Shown: positions 57,994 to 64,000 of the stretch, piece by piece
Numbering within the stretch: the stretch's first letter is position 1
Layout of the letters: each line of letters starts with the position of its first letter
DNA from: an uncultured Ruminiclostridium sp.
GTDB lineage: Bacteria; Bacillota; Clostridia; Oscillospirales; Ruminococcaceae
Length of the DNA: 64,000 nt
Assembly (NCBI GenBank): GCA_934490165.1
Contig: CAKSTB010000007.1
Location: forward strand, 1 to 64,000
Reading direction: 5' to 3'
Position numbers and translations under genes: made by a program
The notes under the pieces: model-generated
The model's input: the letters and a program-made list of their open reading frames with translations, nothing else
The model's database searches: none
What the model was told of the DNA's origin: nothing

Positions 57994-58060
57994 ATTATAG
58001 TCGCAACGGGCTTTACATTAAAGCAAGGAACGGTATAATGTTCGTAAAGTTTTTGTAAAG
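57994..58060 (-). promoter_or_regulatory. pst promoter with Pho-box-like direct repeat
   Basis: Minus strand -10 TATAAT (57999-57994) with a poor -35 (TTTAAT). Upstream, CTTTAC is repeated at 58060-58055 and 58049-58044, an 11-bp period as in Bacillus PhoP boxes. A weak -35 and an upstream 11-bp direct repeat fit activation by phosphorylated PhoP. Confidence 0.65.
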
Positions 58061-58181
58061 TTGAAAATTCTTCATAACAAAGCGGGATATAGAGCACTCT
58101 TTACATAAAATCAGGGTGATTTTACATTCGGCGGCGCGGCATTTTACAAAAATCCGGATAGCATTTAAGCGGCTTTATATC

Positions 58182-58210
58182 TTGATTTACAGCGGATTTT
58201 ATGATACAAT
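58182..58210 (+). promoter_or_regulatory. Promoter of the TPM-domain gene
   Basis: TTGATT (58182-58187), 17 bp, TACAAT (58205-58210). Confidence 0.7.
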
Positions 58211-58241
58211 ACAGATAAGGTTATATGAAAGAAGGTAGATT

Positions 58242-59324
58242 ATGCCACACTCATCAGGCGGAGGATCTCACGGCGGTGGCAGCCACCACTCGTCCTCATC
58301 ACACAGCTCATCGCATCATTCGTCTTCGGGAGGAAGTTCAAGCAGAATAAGAACTTCGCGCACATACTTCCCCGGTGCGAGAAAATTCGTATACTATACT
58401 AACGGCGTTCCGAACTATGTGTATTCGGACTCCGACTTATCAAAGGGACCGAGCAAGCTGAGATTTTTACTGCTTCTTTTCTATGTACCGTTTGTTATGT
58501 CGGCTGTTATGCTGATCGTCACATCGTTCGGCATTCCGTCAAAGCTGAAGGTCGACTATAACTCGACTATAGTTATACAGGACAACGCTCATGTGCTCGG
58601 CGATACGACAAAAATGACAGAAGCTCTCGATGATTTCTTCAACACCACGGGAATAACTCCTGCGATCATTACCGTCTATAATTCCGACTGGGAGGGTCAC
58701 TACACCGATCTCGAAAAATACGCTTATGAGCTTTATGTAAACAGGTTCTATGATGAAAAGCACTGGCTTATCGTATACTCACAGCCCGAAGGCCCCAACG
58801 ATGAATTCAACAACTGGTACTGGGAGGGTATGCAGGGCGACGATACAGACAATATTATAACTTCATCGGTAGCATACGACTTCACAAATGACCTCCACAG
58901 GCGGCTGCTTGTAGAGGGAACATCGGTAAACGACGCTATAACCGACAGCTTTGAGGCTCTGACACCTACCGTAATGCAGTTCAGTTTTGAGGGCGAAACA
59001 TTCGGCATTGGTTTTTTCATACTTGTATTTGTCAGCATTCACGCATTCTTTATGGTATTCTTCCGTCCGAACGCGAATAAATACAAGGGTGCTGTGGAAG
59101 TGTCAATGGGAGCAAACGATATCCCGTTTGCGCAAGCTCCTGCTCATTCGGTCACAATGAAACAGGCATCCTGCGAATACTGCGGAGGAGTTTATACAGT
59201 AGGCAGCTGCAACGCCTGCCCGCACTGCGGAGCACCGATCCAGCCTCAGGATTATACTGTTCCCGTAAACAATAATACAAGCACGACAACTACAATAAGT
59301 ACAACGACCACAAACACGCATTAA
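58242..59324 (+). CDS. TPM-domain membrane protein with zinc ribbon
   Basis: A 360-residue protein. The first ~35 residues are almost only Ser, Gly and His. A membrane segment lies at ~75-96 (LRFLLLLFYVPFVMSAVMLIV). A TPM (YgcG-type) domain follows (IVIQDNAHVLGDTTKMTEAL, then ITPAIITVYNSDWEGHYTDL and EKHWLIVYSQP). A second membrane segment is at ~250-270. The C-terminus has two CXXC pairs (CEYC, CPHC) and a Thr-rich tail. Related proteins take part in membrane or photosystem assembly and repair; the role here is unknown. Confidence 0.78.
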   Translation: MPHSSGGGSHGGGSHHSSSSHSSSHHSSSGGSSSRIRTSRTYFPGARKFVYYTNGVPNYVYSDSDLSKGPSKLRFLLLLFYVPFVMSAVMLIVTSFGIPSKLKVDYNSTIVIQDNAHVLGDTTKMTEALDDFFNTTGITPAIITVYNSDWEGHYTDLEKYAYELYVNRFYDEKHWLIVYSQPEGPNDEFNNWYWEGMQGDDTDNIITSSVAYDFTNDLHRRLLVEGTSVNDAITDSFEALTPTVMQFSFEGETFGIGFFILVFVSIHAFFMVFFRPNANKYKGAVEVSMGANDIPFAQAPAHSVTMKQASCEYCGGVYTVGSCNACPHCGAPIQPQDYTVPVNNNTSTTTTISTTTTNTH

Positions 59325-59342
59325 CAATTATTGAGGTATAAT

Positions 59343-59837
59343 ATGAACAGCTCGCAGATAATAAGTTCTCCTATAGGCATTGTTCTGCTGATCATCGGCT
59401 CGGCCGTGGCAGTTGCGGCGCTTGTCAGCGTGATAATTCAGCTTTATAAAAGTCACATTTCGGACAAAAGTATGTGCCGTGAATTTGCCGGTGCGGATAA
59501 GGCAAAGCTAAAGAAATACAGACCCGTACCGAAAAAATTAAAAGCTCTCGAAGAACGTTTCCGGGAGCTTGATATTCCGCCTGTGTACTCGTTTACAGGC
59601 GATTGCTACAGTGAGAATTTCACGATTACGGCAAAACGTGTATGTCTGATCTATATCTGTAGTCACACATTGAACGGTGAAACACTTGATAAAAAGCTGT
59701 TTATAAGTTTCGAAAAGGCAAGCCAGTACATTTTCCGTGAAGTAATGGATATTGTTCTTAACAGCTACGGTGAAGAGGGGTATAAAGCATACACCTCAAA
59801 GCTCAACGTCGAAGAAAGGGCAATGCTCGGTATGTGA
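59343..59837 (+). CDS. Small membrane protein of unknown function
   Basis: A 164-residue protein, probably co-transcribed with the TPM gene 18 bases upstream. One membrane helix lies at residues ~10-35 (IGIVLLIIGSAVAVAALVSV), followed by a soluble domain (KLKALEERFRELDIPPVYSF, RVCLIYICSHTLNGETLDKK). The ATG at 59343 follows GAGGTATAAT; the frame opens earlier. I do not recognise a family. Confidence 0.68.
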   Translation: MNSSQIISSPIGIVLLIIGSAVAVAALVSVIIQLYKSHISDKSMCREFAGADKAKLKKYRPVPKKLKALEERFRELDIPPVYSFTGDCYSENFTITAKRVCLIYICSHTLNGETLDKKLFISFEKASQYIFREVMDIVLNSYGEEGYKAYTSKLNVEERAMLGM

Positions 59838-59870
59838 GCCGCAAGCTTCAAATTGTATATAAACGCAAAA

Positions 59871-59895
59871 ATCCCCTCCGCAACGCGGAGGGGAT
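59871..59895. terminator. Terminator of serA
   Basis: ATCCCCTCCGC (59871-59881) and GCGGAGGGGAT (59885-59895) with an AAC loop. The AAAA on the left gives a U-run for the leftward transcript. Confidence 0.88.
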
Positions 59896-59915
59896 AATGT
59901 TTTATAATGTGATAA

Positions 59916-61079
59916 TTACTTGATAACTCTTACAGAGATCACAGACTCGCCTGCTCTTATCTTATCGGCTACGCTGTCTGCATTGCCCTTAACGTCAAGA
60001 ACTGTGTAAGCATAGTCCTTCTTTGACTTGCTTTCCATATTCTCAATGTTCATACCTGCTTCTGTAATGCAGGCTGTGATCTTGGCAATAAGACCTTCAA
60101 CGTTCTTATGGATAACACAGATCTTAGCGTCGCCTGTCATAGCCATTGAAACGTTGGGGAGGTTTACGCTGTTTACGATGTTGCCGTTTTCAAGGTAATC
60201 CTTGATCTCGTTTGCCGCCATAACAGCACAGTTATCTTCACTCTCGGGAGTAGAAGCGCCGAGGTGAGGAAGTGCAACAACGCCGTCAACACCGAGGATC
60301 TTGTCGCCGGGGAAGTCTGTAACATATGCCGCCATACCGCCGTTTGCGAGAGCCTCAACAACTGCGTCCTCGTTTACAAGACCGCCTCTTGCGAAGTTCA
60401 TAATGCGGACATTCTTCTTCATTGTCTTGATAACGTCTGCATTTATCATATCCTTTGTATCGGGAGTAAGCGGAACGTGTACTGTGATGTAGTCGCAGGT
60501 TTCAAAGATCTCCTTGTTGCTCTTGACATACTTGACCTTGTTTGAAAGGTTGAGTGCGCCCTGAACAGAAAGGAACGGGTCAGCGCCGATAACCTCCATA
60601 CCGAGCTCAGCAGCTGCGTTTGCAACTAAAGCACCGATAGCACCAAGGCCGATAACACCGAGCTTCTTGCCCTTTATCTCAGGACCTACGAACTGGCTCT
60701 TGCCTTTTTCAACAAGCTTGCCGACCTCGTCGCCCTTGCCCTTTAATGTCTTTGCCCAGTCGATAGCGGCTGTTACCTTACGGCTGCTGATAAGAAGACC
60801 GAGTATTACAAGCTCCTTAACTGCGTTTGCGTTAGCACCGGGAGTATTGAATACTACGATACCCTTTTCACTGCACTTGTCAACGGGAATGTTGTTGACA
60901 CCTGCGCCTGCTCTTGCGATGGCAAGTAAATCATCGCCAAGCTCCATCTCGTGCATAGATGCAGAACGAACGAGTATAGCCTGGGGATTGTCTATATCGT
61001 CGCCTACCGTGTACTTGCTTCTGTCGAGAAGGTCTGTACCGCAAGCGGCGATCTTATTTAATGTCTTTACGTTGTACAT
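59916..61079 (-). CDS. serA: D-3-phosphoglycerate dehydrogenase
   Basis: A 387-residue NAD enzyme that opens the serine pathway. The Rossmann loop is KKLGVIGLGAIGALVANAAA, the substrate Arg lies in MNFARGGLVNEDAVVEALA, the acid Glu in the same region, and the His of ALPHLGASTPESEDNC is the catalytic base. A C-terminal ACT domain (CVIHKNVEGLIAKITACITE) suggests serine feedback. It is the shorter form that lacks the intervening ASB domain. AGGAGGATAAACCA precedes the ATG, and serC lies just upstream. Confidence 0.95.
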   Translation of the reverse strand: MYNVKTLNKIAACGTDLLDRSKYTVGDDIDNPQAILVRSASMHEMELGDDLLAIARAGAGVNNIPVDKCSEKGIVVFNTPGANANAVKELVILGLLISSRKVTAAIDWAKTLKGKGDEVGKLVEKGKSQFVGPEIKGKKLGVIGLGAIGALVANAAAELGMEVIGADPFLSVQGALNLSNKVKYVKSNKEIFETCDYITVHVPLTPDTKDMINADVIKTMKKNVRIMNFARGGLVNEDAVVEALANGGMAAYVTDFPGDKILGVDGVVALPHLGASTPESEDNCAVMAANEIKDYLENGNIVNSVNLPNVSMAMTGDAKICVIHKNVEGLIAKITACITEAGMNIENMESKSKKDYAYTVLDVKGNADSVADKIRAGESVISVRVIK

Positions 61080-61115
61080 TGGTTTATCCTCCTGTACTTA
61101 AATCTCAGCGGAGAT

Positions 61116-62195
61116 TCAAGCGTTTTCAGCCTCAAACTTCTTCATGAACTCAACGAGCTTTTCAACGCCCTCGATAGGCATAGCGTTGTAGATAGAAGCT
61201 CTCATACCGCCGACTGTTCTGTGACCCTTGAGGTTTACAAAGCCTGCTGCTGTAGCTTCCTTTACAAACTTAGCGTCAAGCTCTTCGTTGCCTGTAACGA
61301 AAGGTACGTTCATCAGTGAACGATCCTTCTTTTCAACTGTGCCCTTGAACAGCTTTGACTGATCGAGGAAGTCGTAAAGGATCTTAGCCTTCTTCTCGTT
61401 GTGAGCCTTCATAGCCTCAAGGCCGCCCATCTTCTTTATCCACTTGAATACCTTACCGCAGATATAGATGCCGTAGCAAGGAGGTGTGTTGTAAAGAGAA
61501 TCAGCGTCAGCCTGTGTCTTCCACTTGAGCATTGTGGGAGTTGCGGGGTTAACGTCATCTCTGATAAGATCTTCACGGATTATAGCGATAACAACGCCGG
61601 CAGGACCAACGTTCTTCTGAACGCCGCCGTAGATAACACCGTACTTTGTTACGTCTACAGGCTCTGATAAGAAGCATGAAGATACATCGGCTACAAGATC
61701 CTTACCCTTTGTGTTGGGTAACTGCCAGAACTTTGTACCGTAAATTGTGTTATTTTCGCAGATATAAACATAGTCTGCGTCTTCGGGGATATCAAGATCC
61801 GAGCAATCAGGGATATAAGAGAATGTCTTATCTGCCGATGATGCAACAGCTACAGCCTCGCCGTACTTCTGTGCCTCCTGATATGCCTTCTTAGCCCACT
61901 GACCTGTGATTATGTAAGCAGCCTTGCCGTTCTTCATAAGGTTCATGGGAACTGCGGCGAACTGCTGTGAAGCACCGCCCTGTAAGAACAGAACCTTGTA
62001 GTTGTCGGGGATATTCATAAGGTCACGGATATCCTTTTCTGCTTCCTTTATAATTGCATCGTATGCCTTTGAGCGGTGGGACATCTCCATAACGGACATA
62101 CCAGTGCCCTTGTAGTCAAGCATTTCATCTGCTGCTTCTTTAAGTACTTCTTCGGGAAGTACCGCAGGACCTGCGCTAAAGTTATAAACTCTCAT
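61116..62195 (-). CDS. serC: Phosphoserine aminotransferase
   Basis: A 359-residue PLP enzyme that converts 3-phosphohydroxypyruvate to phosphoserine. The N-terminus YNFSAGPAVLPEEVL, the FLQGGASQQFAAVPMNL block, the PLP Asp/Lys region LVADVSSCFLSEPVD and VIYGGVQKNVGPAGVVIAII (Schiff-base Lys), and FKGTVEKKDRSLMNVPF fit the family. It precedes serA in a two-gene operon. GGAGGCTTTTGGTAA precedes the ATG. No serB is in the window. Confidence 0.95.
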   Translation of the reverse strand: MRVYNFSAGPAVLPEEVLKEAADEMLDYKGTGMSVMEMSHRSKAYDAIIKEAEKDIRDLMNIPDNYKVLFLQGGASQQFAAVPMNLMKNGKAAYIITGQWAKKAYQEAQKYGEAVAVASSADKTFSYIPDCSDLDIPEDADYVYICENNTIYGTKFWQLPNTKGKDLVADVSSCFLSEPVDVTKYGVIYGGVQKNVGPAGVVIAIIREDLIRDDVNPATPTMLKWKTQADADSLYNTPPCYGIYICGKVFKWIKKMGGLEAMKAHNEKKAKILYDFLDQSKLFKGTVEKKDRSLMNVPFVTGNEELDAKFVKEATAAGFVNLKGHRTVGGMRASIYNAMPIEGVEKLVEFMKKFEAENA

Positions 62196-62349
62196 TTACC
62201 AAAAGCCTCCATGTTATATTACGGTGAAATACCGTGTTTCCGAATTCCGCTATGGCGAATTTCGCCTGCGTACTATATTATTATACTATCTATTTTGGCT
62301 ATTGTCAATGACTTTTGCGAGCGGAGCGCTGTTTTTTCGTCAAAAATGA

Positions 62350-64000
62350 CTATCGATTCGTTGTGTCGTCAAAATATATATTCTGAAAAGCCGCACCGCT
62401 GTACTCTTTAATAAATTCTATTCCGTCGGGAGTTACTTTATATATATTGCATAAAGTTATTTCTCCGTACTCATCACATTCAACCGGCATAAGCAAATAC
62501 CCGAAATATATAAGCGTGCTTTCTCCGCTTTCGTCAGAAAGTCCAAGACTTGTCTTGATTATCCTTCCGGCTGAATCGGTAGTCAGCTCCACGGTATCCC
62601 TTATATAAACGGGCTTCTTTTCAAACTGAACATTCGGGTCTTCGGGCACTGCGTCAGCATCGGCATATTCAATGTATTTAAGTACAATATTGTCGATCGT
62701 TAAAACGGTTTTTGTTTCGTTACAGTAAGGCTTTCCATTTTTGTCGCAAAGAATCAGCTTGTCTGTTTTTGCGACATTCGCCCATTTATCTTTCTGCGGA
62801 GCGTTGAATGAACGATATGCCATTCCGGCAGTTATTCCGTATCGTGAATCTGTATATTCCTTTTCGATTTGCTCTGCAAAAGCTTTTTTCATATACGGCT
62901 TTACTTTGCTGTCAACAAATACACCGCCGTCATAAACGCAGTTTTCTCTGCAAATGACATTTGCAATTACTTCCCTATCGGTAAGATAATATCCGTTGAT
63001 ATTGAAAAGTGCGTCATCCTGCAAGAGAATATCATAGTTTTCGTCTTTAATTTCATATATTCTGGCGATATAACCGTCTGCAACAGTTTCTTCGGCATCA
63101 CAGCCGTTGTAGTAAAAATTCCTGTCCATCCAGTAATTTTCTTCTGTATCGCAAAGCAGATATTCATCTCCGTTGTAGGTTATGCTATCGGGAAAAGTCC
63201 CCATGAAGTTTTCTATGTTCTTTTTCGGTGCCGGCTCGACACCATTATCTGTGACTTCTCTTGTATTTTCGCTCATATCGTTTGCAAGAGTAAGATCGAC
63301 ATCGGATATTTCATTTTCAAATTTGCTGTAATCATAACCGTAATCCGACATTGTGCTGTTGACAATATCAAAACTGCCGCTCGCATAATATTGCTTGTTG
63401 TGCACCGCCACTATACGCAGGCGGTTATTTTCATATCTGAAAGGAATTTTTCTTATTGCATAGCTTCCTTTTTTCTCTGTATCGGTGTTTTCTGTGAGTA
63501 CATAACACGACAAGCTCTTTTTGCTTTCGTCATCATACAGTGCGATGCAATATCTGTCATAAACCTTGTACGGTTCTTTTGTTGTAAACAGATAGTATTC
63601 ATCTATATAAAATTTATTGCTTTTATAATCGGGCAGAGCGACATATCCCGGCACATACGCCATCATGGTGTTTTTAAAATCTTCGGCTGTTCTTCCGGTG
63701 TATACTTCGGTTACTGTCTTATATATACTGTCCGCATCGTCAAATCCGAGATAATTCTTATCAACGGGAAACCATCTTGTATCTTCGCTCCAATCGAATT
63801 TGAGGTAATTCTTTTCATCGGTTTTAAATTGCTCAAGCTCTTCATCGGTCATATCTGATGATAATCCGATAACCTTGAAGCCGTCACAGAAGTTTATTTT
63901 TTCATCGGTAAGCGCTATTGCTTTATCTGTAAGCTCCAGTATATTCCGCTGTACCGCCTTATCAAGGCAGGCAAGCTTGTCAAAATCGCTCTTTATATCA
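62350..64000 (-). CDS. Unknown protein, N-terminus beyond window
   Basis: The frame stays open to the right edge, so the gene starts outside; about 549 codons are visible. The first visible residues are DIKSDFDKLACLDKAVQRNI. It is rich in Tyr, Asp and Glu, with repeated beta-type stretches (YCIALYDDESKKSLSCYVLT, YGYDYSKFENEISDVDLTLA). A C-terminal part ends YSGAAFQNIYFDDTTNR. No membrane segment or catalytic motif is seen in the visible part. A Met at 63852 has no convincing ribosome site and is internal. It may be an extracellular or membrane-anchored protein whose signal lies outside. Confidence 0.7.
   Translation of the reverse strand, partial: DIKSDFDKLACLDKAVQRNILELTDKAIALTDEKINFCDGFKVIGLSSDMTDEELEQFKTDEKNYLKFDWSEDTRWFPVDKNYLGFDDADSIYKTVTEVYTGRTAEDFKNTMMAYVPGYVALPDYKSNKFYIDEYYLFTTKEPYKVYDRYCIALYDDESKKSLSCYVLTENTDTEKKGSYAIRKIPFRYENNRLRIVAVHNKQYYASGSFDIVNSTMSDYGYDYSKFENEISDVDLTLANDMSENTREVTDNGVEPAPKKNIENFMGTFPDSITYNGDEYLLCDTEENYWMDRNFYYNGCDAEETVADGYIARIYEIKDENYDILLQDDALFNINGYYLTDREVIANVICRENCVYDGGVFVDSKVKPYMKKAFAEQIEKEYTDSRYGITAGMAYRSFNAPQKDKWANVAKTDKLILCDKNGKPYCNETKTVLTIDNIVLKYIEYADADAVPEDPNVQFEKKPVYIRDTVELTTDSAGRIIKTSLGLSDESGESTLIYFGYLLMPVECDEYGEITLCNIYKVTPDGIEFIKEYSGAAFQNIYFDDTTNR

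Noticed and set aside
62350..63852. Taking the Met at 63852 as the gene start
   Set aside because: The frame stays open with protein-like sequence to the window edge, and no ribosome site precedes that Met.

Overview
The window looks like the chromosome of an anaerobic gut Firmicute of the Oscillospirales/Ruminococcaceae type. The evidence is mid-range GC, AGGAGG-type ribosome sites with some TTG and GTG starts, a T-box leader, the YaaQ-HolB-RicT cluster, carboxynorspermidine decarboxylase, GH26 and GH51 proteins, and small DUF6171/DUF6472-type Cys-rich proteins. The species is not certain; [Eubacterium] siraeum or a relative is only a guess. No rRNA, tRNA or CRISPR array was recognised.

Region 1 (1-12.97 kb) is the right-hand part of a prophage of podovirus-like build. 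A leftward operon runs zinc-ribbon protein, small terminase, large terminase, portal, Prp-like protease, scaffold, N4-gp56-type capsid, connectors, propeller-like tail protein and tail fibre, which runs off the left edge. At its right end is an immunity switch: two divergent sigma-A promoters with four CAAC-N5-GTTG operators, a Cro/CI-type repressor and an ImmA peptidase. No integrase, replication or lysis gene is in view. Host-type intergenic repeats have entered two gaps of the virion operon.

Region 2 (13-31 kb) starts with about 1.2 kb of mosaic repeats. Then come a GH26-like lipoprotein that lacks its acid/base residue, an FtsA-like ATPase, a GNAT, a decarboxylase, the YaaQ (c-di-AMP receptor)-HolB-RicT operon, a HAD nucleotidase, a degenerate GGDEF-EAL protein, a lipoprotein, HPr, and an acetyltransferase-NspC pair.

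Region 3 (31-32 kb) holds three tandem copies of a type I toxin-antitoxin cassette, each a 32-residue hydrophobic peptide with a convergent small RNA. A fourth copy of the same frame lies at 47.0-48.3 kb. There the toxin reading frame is replaced by a DUF1016 (YhcG-type) PDDEXK nuclease gene, between the conserved toxin promoter and the conserved antisense RNA. This is the most interesting arrangement in the window.

Region 4 (32-50.8 kb) is mostly housekeeping: YtqA radical SAM, GtrA, GH51 arabinofuranosidase, Gph-like phosphatase, RimM and TrmD separated by a small inserted repeat, RodA/FtsW, galactokinase, HflX, NadB-NadC, a pyrophosphatase-NUDIX fusion, and cysE-cysS under a cysteine T-box. 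Region 5 (51-58 kb) is the complete phosphate regulon phoR-phoP-phoU-pstB-pstA-pstC-pstS, with a Pho-box-like direct repeat upstream of pstS. Region 6 (58-64 kb) has a TPM-domain membrane protein, serA, serC, and an unknown protein that continues past the right edge.
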